Assembly (NCBI GenBank): GCA_029945445.1
Contig: JAQSCO010000005.1
Location: forward strand, 124,001 to 188,000
DNA: 64,000 nucleotides
From: Lacunisphaera sp.
Lineage (GTDB): Bacteria > Verrucomicrobiota > Verrucomicrobiia > Opitutales > Opitutaceae
Direction: 5' to 3'
Numbering within the stretch: position 1 is the stretch's first letter; each line of letters opens with the position of its first letter. Below the pieces are notes generated by a model. It searched no databases, was not told the origin of the DNA, and saw only the letters and a list, made by a program, of their open reading frames with translations. Positions 27,127 to 35,284 of this stretch are shown here, one piece after another. The position numbers and the translations under genes were made by a program.

Positions 27127-28932
27127 TTATTTCCCGACCGCGGGCGCCAGGGCGCACACCACCACATCCTGATGTTGGTCCCAGGCGGACTCGCGGTAGT
27201 CGAGGACGCGGAGCTTCGTCTCCCGCGCAATCAGTTCCAGGACCCACGCGGGTTGCGCCGCGGAAATGCCATACGCCGGGGTGGCGGGGTAATCGACGTA
27301 GCCAAAACCGTGCGTCACGATGTCGGCGCACAGCCGGGTGATCTCGGCCGGCGGCAGCCCGTAGTCGTTTTCGCCGCATTGTAGTTTATCCAGCACGAGC
27401 CGGCCGTGCGTGGTGAACACAAGGATGCCATGCGGACTCAGCCGCTCGGCGAAGCGCCGGAGGTGGTCGACCCATTGCCCGCTGTCCAAGTGGGTGAGCA
27501 GCGAGCCGCACCAGATGACGTCATAGGGTCCGGGTAGGGTGGCCCAATGGCTGCCGTCGAGCGCGGCCGTCACGCCGTTGACGCCGAGGTGTTCAACGCA
27601 AAACGCGACGCCCGGTTGCTGGATGTCGCACACCGTGAGTTGCGCCGCTGGATATGCCACGCGCAGCCAGCGGGCCACGCGTCCGAAACCGCCGGGCAGG
27701 TCCAGGATCGAGTCAACGCGCGCGCCGCCGGCCAGGGCGCGGGCCTGCTGGATCAGGATCAACGCTTCCCGTCCGAGAAGAAAATACTGCGCGGTGTCGG
27801 ACACACCCATGTCGTCGGCGGACGCGATGATCGGGCAGACGGGAGTCGTCACAGGGGAATCCTGGCGCGGCAGTCCCTGACGGGAGCGCGCCGCGAGCTG
27901 GCCCAGCAGCGGGAAATATCTCGCGGACCGGTAAGCCGGCCTGATCCGGTCGTTCCTCCAGATTGCCCAGGCTGCGCGCAGCAGGCCCTCGCGGGGCAGG
28001 TTCAGCGTCCCCGCGGAGCGAAACAGCGACCAGGTGGCGCGGGCGATGGTGAAGCCGGTGACCTGGGGCGGCATTTCGCCGGTGCCTTCATGATAGGGCA
28101 GCGTAAACCGACGGGCAAACGCGAGGTGCCGCTCGCCATTGTCGAGCTCGGCGAAAATCTTGAGCAGGACAGGGGCCGCGAGACCGGCCGGCAGGGGGAT
28201 TTGCCCGACAAAAGCGGCATGGGCCTGATCGCCGAGACCGGGGAAAATTGTGGCGATATCGGAGCGCGCTTGTCCATGCGGCAGGACGACGGCCGGCAGC
28301 GACTCGATTACGGCCGTGAGCCGGGTGATCCGGGCACCGGCGTGAACCAGCCAGCCGGTCACGGGAATAAGTCCGTGGTGGAGCCGGCCGATGTCGTGCG
28401 GTTCTTCCAGCGCCCCGCTGAATGGCTTGCTGGGGTAAACTTGCAGCGACTCGGCCACAAAAGTGTCCATGAGTTCGTCGGACTGGGCGAGCCAGGTTTG
28501 TGTGGGATGACGCAGCCGGCGGCGCAGGAGGGCCGTGACCAGCCGGCCGAGCGACTGACGCAGGCTGGGGAGCAACGGCGACTGCGCCGCATCGGGCGAG
28601 GCGGAAATCTTTTTGCGGAAAAACTCGATCCACTGCCCGGCCGCATTGCGGGCCTCGAGCTGCAGCAGGACGGCGCCGGGATGGGGACTCAGAAGAAACG
28701 AAAAACCGGAGCGGGTGGGGGCGGGCAGGCCCGGGGCACTGGCCTTGACGGAAGGGTGCGACAGCCCGGCCAGGCCGAGAACAATCCGGTTGTGCAGCCG
28801 CGCCCTGACATCCGTGATGCCCTCGTCCGCGGCAGTCTGGATCCAGCCGGCGACCCAGGCCGGCTCGACGGGAAAATTCCAATCAGCGGGATACACTTCG
28901 ACCTCGAACTGCCAGCTGGCAGCGGCGTTCAT
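27127..28932 (-). CDS. SAM-dependent methyltransferase with two N-terminal modules
   Basis: A 601-residue protein, ATG at 28932 overlapping the upstream TGA (ATGA). Seen: N-terminal module 1 (about 5-110; WVAGWIQTAADEGITDVRAR, IVLGLAGLSHPSV, WIEFFRKKIS) and module 2 (about 155-290; KPFSGALEEPHDIG, VTGWLVHAGARITRL, LLKIFAELDNGERHLAFARR). These are the same pair as in the neighbouring GT4 proteins. A class I methyltransferase domain follows (about 400-600) with SAM motif I ILDLPGGFGRVARWL, acidic loop CDIQQPG, DVIWCGSLLTHL and LSPHGILVFTTHGR. Known: such domains methylate or cap glycans. Inference: it modifies the chain made by the two upstream transferases, and the modules mark membership of one assembly system. 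The acceptor is unknown. Confidence 0.85.
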   Translation of the reverse strand: MNAAASWQFEVEVYPADWNFPVEPAWVAGWIQTAADEGITDVRARLHNRIVLGLAGLSHPSVKASAPGLPAPTRSGFSFLLSPHPGAVLLQLEARNAAGQWIEFFRKKISASPDAAQSPLLPSLRQSLGRLVTALLRRRLRHPTQTWLAQSDELMDTFVAESLQVYPSKPFSGALEEPHDIGRLHHGLIPVTGWLVHAGARITRLTAVIESLPAVVLPHGQARSDIATIFPGLGDQAHAAFVGQIPLPAGLAAPVLLKIFAELDNGERHLAFARRFTLPYHEGTGEMPPQVTGFTIARATWSLFRSAGTLNLPREGLLRAAWAIWRNDRIRPAYRSARYFPLLGQLAARSRQGLPRQDSPVTTPVCPIIASADDMGVSDTAQYFLLGREALILIQQARALAGGARVDSILDLPGGFGRVARWLRVAYPAAQLTVCDIQQPGVAFCVEHLGVNGVTAALDGSHWATLPGPYDVIWCGSLLTHLDSGQWVDHLRRFAERLSPHGILVFTTHGRLVLDKLQCGENDYGLPPAEITRLCADIVTHGFGYVDYPATPAYGISAAQPAWVLELIARETKLRVLDYRESAWDQHQDVVVCALAPAVGK

Positions 28933-31172
28933 GACGAGAATTCCCCGGCGGCGACGGCGCACGCGACGGCGGTGTGGCGCGGCAGGACGATATCGGCAGC
29001 AAACTCCTCCTCGACGCGAGCGCGCGCTTGCGGCGCGAGGTCGCGGCCGAGGCCGGGTGAGTGGAGCAGCCGGGCCAGCGCCTCAGCCCACGCGGTGGTG
29101 TCACCGGGCGGGACCAACACGGCCTCGATGCCGTCGCGGGCGATTTCGCTGATGCCGGGAATGGCCGAGGCCAGCAGCGGCGTGCCGCAGGCCATGGCCT
29201 CGAACACGACGCGCGGGGAGGATTCTTCGTAGCTGGAGCACACGGTCAGGTCGGCGGCGGCATAATAGCCGAGAAAATCCGGCGTCTCCCGGTGCACGGT
29301 GAGATTCGGCAGCGCCAGGTCGGCGAGCACCGCGTTCAGCAGGTCGTCGAAGGGGGAGTCGCGGCCGCCGAGCAGGATGAACTTGGTGCGCGCGGCGAGC
29401 GCCGGCTGGCGGCGGTTGAACAGGTCCACGGCCCGCACGAAGCTCAGCTGGCCCTTGCGGTCGCAGATCGTGCCGACGTTCGTGACGAGCAGCTCGTCCG
29501 GTTTCACGCCGAAGCGCGCGCGGAGCGCCTCGCGCGGATTCGCCGCGCGCCATGCGTCAATCCGGTGGACATCAACCCAGCCGGGGGACAACACGGCGTT
29601 GACCGAGAGGCCGGGGCCCGCGTGGTGGCGGCGCGTGGCCTCGCTGGTGAAGCTCACGGCGTCGGCCAGGACCAGCGCCTGTTCGGCGAGCGTCACGACG
29701 GCGGGCGGCACGTGCTCGCGGTAGAACGCGGCCGGGGTGGTGCTCTCGTGCACATAGGAAAGGACGCGCGCGCCGGCGGCCTTGGCGCAGTGCACCGCCC
29801 AGAAGGCCGTGAACGTATTCGTGATCACCAGGTCGGCGGCGCCGAAGTCGAACGCGCGGCCCAGCGCCGCGAGCGCGACTTGGGCCGCGGCGTCGCTGGC
29901 TGCGCGGAAGACCGGCCCGGCGTCGACGATGACGATGCGCGCGCCGCAGGCGGCGAATGGCTCGCGCAGCACGCCGTCACTCGGGCTCACCACGGTCAGC
30001 GCCGCGCCGTGGGCGGCGAGATGCCGCGCGAGATCGAGCAGGAAGAGCGGGGCGCCCTCGAGGTTGAGGTTGTGGCTGGCGAGGATGATGCGCGCGGGGG
30101 GCCGCACCGCCGAAGGCAGGGCCGTCGGGGCGCGCCGCGGGGCCGCGCTGCGGGCGATGGGCCGGAGATAGCTGGTCCGCAGGCGTTCGACGGCGGCGCG
30201 ATATTCGTCGTCCTCGATGAGCGGCAGGCCGCGCGACTGGAGCGCCCCGCGCCACGCGGCGAACGCGGCGGCAAAGTCCGCGGGGGTCGCGCCCGCCCAG
30301 GGATATTTTTCCACGGCCGAATCATGGCACCGCGTCGTCCGGATCTGCACAAGCTGCAGCGCGCCGTCGGCGGTCTCGGCATAGATTCGCACGGCGACGG
30401 GATTGGGCAGCTGGGCCGGCACGTAGACGTAGCCCTCGTAGCCGGAGACGCCGGCGACGGGATACTGCGGGAAATGCGGGAGAAGGTTGGCGGTGGCACG
30501 GCCCAGCTTGAGCGGCTCCATCGTCTGCAGGTCGGCCGTGGCCCAGAGGCGCTTGATCGTGCCCGCGGTGTGGAACAGGTAACCGACCACGAGCACGAGG
30601 CCGAAGCGGCTGGCGTCCACTACGGACGGTTCGTCCGCGTGCCCGATGAACGGCTGGGGCGGCATCATCAGGTCGTGGCTGGGCGGGAGATCATCCGCGA
30701 GTTCGTCGGCGAGCGTTTGCCATGAGGCAGTCAGCCGCGCGCGGCGCGTGCGCAGGATGAGGTCGAGCCCGCGCGTGAAGTCGTGCCAGCGCAACTGGTG
30801 CGGCGCCGGCATGGGCCCGGCGGTCGCGGCCCGCCCCTCGCTGCGGTAGGCGACCGTCTGAAAGACGGCCCAGGCGCCCTCGAGGGTGAGCACTTCCAGC
30901 ACCACCTCGACCGGGCCGGGGGCGAGTTCCACCGTCACGTTGAATTCGGCGAGCGCGAACGGCCGGCCGGTCTTGAAGTGCGCGGCGATGTCGGCGCGCG
31001 GCCGACCGTGCATGCCGGGGAAGATTTTTTCCCCGATCCGGGCGCGGACATCGACGAAGTGGCCGCCGGGCTTGGGCCACACCCAGCCGCGCAGGACCTG
31101 CCGGCCCGGGGCGACGGTGGAACCGGCCGCGGGGGCATCGACGTGTGAGTGACTGAAATTTGTTTCGGGCAT
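28929..31172 (-). CDS. GT4 glycosyltransferase with two N-terminal modules
   Basis: A 747-residue protein, ATG at 31172, with a GAGGT ribosome site overlapping the stop of the gene 9 nt upstream. Seen: module 1 (about 10-110; VLRGWVWPKPGGHFVDVRAR, FPGMHGRPRADIAAHF), module 2 (about 175-300; PQPFIGHADEPSVV, GYLFHTAGTIKRLWA), and a GT4 domain (about 365-740) with SHNLNLEGAPLFLLDLARHL, VLSYVHESTTPAAFY, GTICDRKGQLSFVRAVDLF and EESSPRVVFEAMACGTP (E-x7-E retained). Module 2 is more diverged than in the other proteins. Known: retaining nucleotide-sugar transferase fold, cytosolic. It overlaps the methyltransferase gene by 4 nt, so the three genes 35144-27127 form one operon. Confidence 0.88.
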   Translation of the reverse strand: MPETNFSHSHVDAPAAGSTVAPGRQVLRGWVWPKPGGHFVDVRARIGEKIFPGMHGRPRADIAAHFKTGRPFALAEFNVTVELAPGPVEVVLEVLTLEGAWAVFQTVAYRSEGRAATAGPMPAPHQLRWHDFTRGLDLILRTRRARLTASWQTLADELADDLPPSHDLMMPPQPFIGHADEPSVVDASRFGLVLVVGYLFHTAGTIKRLWATADLQTMEPLKLGRATANLLPHFPQYPVAGVSGYEGYVYVPAQLPNPVAVRIYAETADGALQLVQIRTTRCHDSAVEKYPWAGATPADFAAAFAAWRGALQSRGLPLIEDDEYRAAVERLRTSYLRPIARSAAPRRAPTALPSAVRPPARIILASHNLNLEGAPLFLLDLARHLAAHGAALTVVSPSDGVLREPFAACGARIVIVDAGPVFRAASDAAAQVALAALGRAFDFGAADLVITNTFTAFWAVHCAKAAGARVLSYVHESTTPAAFYREHVPPAVVTLAEQALVLADAVSFTSEATRRHHAGPGLSVNAVLSPGWVDVHRIDAWRAANPREALRARFGVKPDELLVTNVGTICDRKGQLSFVRAVDLFNRRQPALAARTKFILLGGRDSPFDDLLNAVLADLALPNLTVHRETPDFLGYYAAADLTVCSSYEESSPRVVFEAMACGTPLLASAIPGISEIARDGIEAVLVPPGDTTAWAEALARLLHSPGLGRDLAPQARARVEEEFAADIVLPRHTAVACAVAAGEFSS

Positions 31173-31181
31173 CCGGTGACC

Positions 31182-34100
31182 TCAGCCGAGCCAGGCCTCG
31201 CGGACCACCTGCAGGTGCCGGGGCAGGGCGCGGGCGTGGTGGTAATTGCGGGCGGCGCGAGCGTGGGCCATCGAGAGCATCTTTTGATTGCCGGCGAAGT
31301 GATCGGCGAGCGCCATTTTGAGGGCGGCGGCCAGCTTGAACGGGTCGCCGGCCGGCACGAGCCAGGCCTCGTCGGTGTTGGTCACCATCTCGGTGATGCC
31401 GTTGACGTCGGTGCTGACGATGCGCGTGCCGAACACCATCGCCTCGAGCAGCACGCGCGGGAAGGATTCCTCGAAGCTTGTGCAGACGAGGATGTCGGCC
31501 AGCCGGTAGAAGTCGTAGATGTCAGGCGTCTCCGGGAAGATCTTCACGTCGTGCAGGCCCATCAGCTGGATGTCCTCCGACAGCGTCTCCATGTAGAGGC
31601 CCTCGCGGGCGCCGACCATCACCCACTGGATCTTCTTGCCGGGGAAAAGGACGGGCAGTTCCTTGCCGAGCAGGTCGATGCCGCGGATGTAGATGTGCTG
31701 GCCCTTGCGCTCACAGACGGAGCCGATGTTGACGACCAGCACGGCGTCGGGGTCGAGCCCATGCTTGAGCCGCAGCGCGCGCGGGTCGTGCGCGGCGGCG
31801 AACTGCCCGATGCGGTCGAAGTCCACCCAGCTGGCGAGCGTGCGGAAGTTGTCGTTGCCGTTGAGCGGCTCGTGGATGTCGCGCGTGGCCTGCGCGGTGA
31901 ACACGACGCGGGTCGCGAGCCGGAAGGCCTCCTCGACCGTCGCGTGGAGCGGCGCCGGCAGCAGCGGCGCGAAGAAACGCTTCACCGCGTTGCTCTCGTG
32001 GCAGTAGAGCGCCGACGACTTCCCGACGTGGGCGGCGAGATGCACGGCCCAGAACGTCAGCATGGTGTTGCAGACCAAGAGGTCGGTGCCGTCCCACGAC
32101 CGGGTGCCGGCGAACTGTTTCAGCGCGGCGGCGAATTCGGTCGGGGTCTTCGCCGCCATCAACGGCGCGACGGCCCAGATCTCGACGGTCAGGCCGGCGG
32201 CCTCGAAGCGCGGCCGCAGCGGGCCGTCCGCCGGCGAGGCGACAGTCAGCTGCACGCCCGGCTGCGCGGCGAGGTAGCGGGCGAGCTCGAAGATGAAGAT
32301 CGGGGCGCCCTCGAAGTTGAGGTTGTGCGTGACGATGGTGGCGCGGAACGGCCGCGCGGTCTGCGCGTAGCGCTGCTGGTAGGGATTGAGCGGCAGGTTG
32401 CGCGGTGGGAAGTCCAGTGCCTCGCCGTGGAACGGATCGCGGTAATTGCCGTGCCGCGCGAGATACTCGACGTGCTCGCGCTCGGCGTAGGTGCGGCCCC
32501 GCGAGGCGCTGCCGACGTGGCGGAGGACAGCCTGCGGCGAGTAGACCGTGCGGAACCCGGCGGCTGCGGCGCGCAGGCAGTAGTCCACGTCGTTGTAGGC
32601 AACCTGAAGCTTCGCCTCGTCGAAACCGTTGAGTTGGCGGTAGAGGTCGGTGCGGGTCAGCAGGCACGCACCGGTGACGGCCGCGACGTTGCGCGCCGTA
32701 TGCGGGAGGAAAAGGTAGCCGAGGTCGTCGGCCGGCTCCTTCTCGAAGAGCACGTGCGGCAGGCCGTCCTCGCGGCCGATGGAAATGCCGGCGTGGTTGA
32801 GCGTGCCGTCGGGATAGAGCAGCTTGGCGCCCACGACGCCGGTGCCCGGCACGCTGAGCCAGCCCGCGAGGTCCTCGAGCCAGCCGGGCGCGAGCGCCTC
32901 GACGTCGTTGTTGAGGTGGAGGACCAGCGGCGTGGCGGCGCGCGCGGTGCCGAGGTTCACGAGGCGGGAATAGTTGAAGCCTTCGGACGTGGCCGGGGCT
33001 GTTATCACCTCGACGCGCAGATCGGTGCGCGCGGGCAGGGAGGCGAGGCAGGCGAGCGTTTCCGCGTCCGTGGAGTTGTCGTCCACGACGACGACCTGCA
33101 CGGATTCCTGCGGCGTGGTGCGGGCCAGCGAGTCGAGGCAGGTGCGCAGCAGGTCGGCGCGGTCCTTTGTCGGGATGACGATCGTGACGGGATTCTCGCG
33201 GAGGATGTCCGCGTTCCATTTCAACTGGTGCAGGCACAGCGCGTAGTTCTTTGCGAACTCCGGCAGCATCGGCTCCGCGCGGAGGTGGCGGCGCACGACG
33301 GCCTCGGCGATGCCCTTGCGCGCGGCCTCGAAGAGGTAGCCCTTCTGGTCGCCGCGCGTCGCGGTGCTCTCGGCGTGGGCGCGCCAATGGTAGCCGATGA
33401 ACGGCACGTGGACGACGTCCTTGGCGTCGATCAGCTCCCAGCAGCGGAGGAAGAGGTCGATGTCCTGCGCGCCGTTGAACTCGGGGCGGAGCCGGCCGGC
33501 TTTTTCCACGATGGCGCGGCGGATGACGGTGAGGTGGTGCGTGTAGTTGTGCGTGATCGCCATCTCGGGGCTCCAGTCGCCCTTGAACTGCGGGTCGAAG
33601 CGCCGGCCGCGGTCGTCGATCTTGTCCTCGTCGGTGTAAAGGTAGCCGGCGGTCGGCTGGCGGGCGATGGCCTGCGCGATGTGCAGCAGCGCATCGGGCG
33701 GCAGCAGGTCGTCGTGATCAAGCAGCGCAATGAACTCGCCGGTCGCGCCATCGAGCGCGGAGTTCGTCGCGCGCGCGATGTGGCCGTTCTCCGGACGGAA
33801 GACGGGCTTGATGCGCGGGTCGTTCTTCGCCGCGGCTTCGAGCATGGCGCGGACGTGCGGTTTGGGCGAGGCGTCGTCGGCGATGCAGAGTTCCCAGCGT
33901 GGGTAGAGCTGGTCCTGCAGGCAGGCCAGCAGTTCGCGCAGGTATTTCTCCGGCGTGTTGTAGGCCGGGACGACCACGCTGATGAGCGGGCCGCCGGCCG
34001 CGGCGAGCGCGGTGGCGTCCGCTTGCAGTACGGCGCGAAGGCGCGGCGTCAGGCGGTTGTGCCAGCACCAGCGCGTGTAGGGATCCTGGTCGCGGCGGCG

Positions 34101-35144
34101 CACGATGTCCTGCGGAAGTTTTTCCGGCTCGCCCCGGCCGAGGGTGGCGGCGAGGTGGTCCTGCAGGCGCTTGATCTCGCCGTGGGCCTGCGGCCAGCTG
34201 TCGAACTGGTAGCGGCCAAGCAGGCGGCCGCGGAGCAAGGCGAGCAGGACCTTGCAGAAGAGGAATGTGCGGTAGACCGGAATCGGGCCGGAGAGCTCGT
34301 CACGCCGGTCGAGATACATGCGGCGCGCAAAGGCGAGGGGGCGGGTGCCGTCGCCGGTCTCCGCAAAGATCTTCAGGTTGGCTGGATTCGGCGTGTCGGG
34401 GCGGATGTCGACGAGGCCGTAGTAGCCGGACTTGAGCGCGTTGGCGTGGTCGGCGCGGTGGGCGGCGACGTCGGGCCGGTCCTTCGGGTAGACGAGGCGG
34501 TTCTCGGTGAGGACGCCCGTCGTGGCGCTGAGCTGGCTGATGGTGCGGCCGACGCCGAAGATCCAGCCGGTGAGGCGGAACTTGCCGTAGCCGGCGTTGA
34601 TCCAGTAGCCGGGATTCTCGATGTGGCCGATGAAGCGGTCGCCGATGAACACATCCGTGGTCGGCTGGAGCACCTCGCGCAACACCTGGTCGGTCTCGCG
34701 GCAGAGTTCGCCCCACGACGCGCGGTGGAAATGCCGGTAGAGGTAGTGCAGCGTCTGGTAAACGAGGGCGGCGCGAAGCAGGCGCTTCGGTTTCGTTGCG
34801 GCGGCGGGCAGCGCGGTGGTGTCGAGTGCGGTGCGGAAGAACTCCCGCCACTGCGTGCCGTCGTGGTAGTCGAGCGCGAGTTCCTTCGCCCCGCGCCAGA
34901 CCTGCACCCGCTGGATGAAACCCGTGCGCCGCGCGGCCAGCGAGCCGCCGAAGGCCTGCTGGGCGTCCGGGCGCTCGAGGCCGTAAAGGCCGAGGTAGGA
35001 CCGGCCGTCGACGCGGGCGCGCAGGTCCACGCACAGCGCGGTTTCGCCCGGGTAAAGCCAGCCGACGACCTCGAGGCCGGCCACTTCCGGCCGCCACGAA
35101 GCGGGGCTGTCGATGTGGAATGGGGGAGCGGCCGGGGCGGTCAT
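31182..35144 (-). CDS. Multidomain GT2-GT2-GT4 glycosyltransferase
   Basis: A 1320-residue protein from the ATG of MTAPAAPPFHIDSPAS; the frame is open further upstream but that part is not conserved. Seen: N-terminal module 1 (about 15-115; VVGWLYPGETALCVDLRARV, YLGLYGLERPDAQ) and module 2 (about 170-290; GHIENPGYWINAGYGKFRLT, LKIFAETGDGTRPLAFARR). GT2-a (about 380-610) has VVVPAYN, IADDAS, LLDHDDLLPPDAL and YTDEDKIDDRGRRFDPQFK. GT2-b (about 630-880) has VTIVIPTKDR, VVVDDNSTD, LHLNNDV and YNDVDYCLR. GT4 (about 920-1315) has THNLNFEGAPIFIFELARYL, CERKGQHIYIRGIDL and EESFPRVLLEAMVF. All three catalytic domains look intact, unlike the paralogue at 18730-22605. First gene of its operon. Cytosolic glycan assembly. 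Confidence 0.9.
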   Translation of the reverse strand: MTAPAAPPFHIDSPASWRPEVAGLEVVGWLYPGETALCVDLRARVDGRSYLGLYGLERPDAQQAFGGSLAARRTGFIQRVQVWRGAKELALDYHDGTQWREFFRTALDTTALPAAATKPKRLLRAALVYQTLHYLYRHFHRASWGELCRETDQVLREVLQPTTDVFIGDRFIGHIENPGYWINAGYGKFRLTGWIFGVGRTISQLSATTGVLTENRLVYPKDRPDVAAHRADHANALKSGYYGLVDIRPDTPNPANLKIFAETGDGTRPLAFARRMYLDRRDELSGPIPVYRTFLFCKVLLALLRGRLLGRYQFDSWPQAHGEIKRLQDHLAATLGRGEPEKLPQDIVRRRDQDPYTRWCWHNRLTPRLRAVLQADATALAAAGGPLISVVVPAYNTPEKYLRELLACLQDQLYPRWELCIADDASPKPHVRAMLEAAAKNDPRIKPVFRPENGHIARATNSALDGATGEFIALLDHDDLLPPDALLHIAQAIARQPTAGYLYTDEDKIDDRGRRFDPQFKGDWSPEMAITHNYTHHLTVIRRAIVEKAGRLRPEFNGAQDIDLFLRCWELIDAKDVVHVPFIGYHWRAHAESTATRGDQKGYLFEAARKGIAEAVVRRHLRAEPMLPEFAKNYALCLHQLKWNADILRENPVTIVIPTKDRADLLRTCLDSLARTTPQESVQVVVVDDNSTDAETLACLASLPARTDLRVEVITAPATSEGFNYSRLVNLGTARAATPLVLHLNNDVEALAPGWLEDLAGWLSVPGTGVVGAKLLYPDGTLNHAGISIGREDGLPHVLFEKEPADDLGYLFLPHTARNVAAVTGACLLTRTDLYRQLNGFDEAKLQVAYNDVDYCLRAAAAGFRTVYSPQAVLRHVGSASRGRTYAEREHVEYLARHGNYRDPFHGEALDFPPRNLPLNPYQQRYAQTARPFRATIVTHNLNFEGAPIFIFELARYLAAQPGVQLTVASPADGPLRPRFEAAGLTVEIWAVAPLMAAKTPTEFAAALKQFAGTRSWDGTDLLVCNTMLTFWAVHLAAHVGKSSALYCHESNAVKRFFAPLLPAPLHATVEEAFRLATRVVFTAQATRDIHEPLNGNDNFRTLASWVDFDRIGQFAAAHDPRALRLKHGLDPDAVLVVNIGSVCERKGQHIYIRGIDLLGKELPVLFPGKKIQWVMVGAREGLYMETLSEDIQLMGLHDVKIFPETPDIYDFYRLADILVCTSFEESFPRVLLEAMVFGTRIVSTDVNGITEMVTNTDEAWLVPAGDPFKLAAALKMALADHFAGNQKMLSMAHARAARNYHHARALPRHLQVVREAWLG

Positions 35145-35284
35145 GCAGGGGCCGGAATTAAGCGGTCGCGCCGGATGGCAGTAAAGCCTGTTCCGGCCAC
35201 GGGTCCGGTGCGGTAAATCCTTGACGGGAGTAGCGGAATTCCGCCGCCGGATTGTCATGAGGTGTGCGCACTTCTCCACTTGCC

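Noticed and set aside
31149..35216. A 1355-codon open frame on the plus strand opposite the GT2-GT2-GT4 gene
   Set aside because: It mirrors the real gene and is rich in Arg/Glu/Gly/Val without any motif; long antisense frames are expected in codon-biased high-GC DNA.
35221..35226. TTGACG as a -35 box for the RCC1-protein gene
   Set aside because: No acceptable -10 occurs 15-19 nt downstream; the region there is GC-rich.
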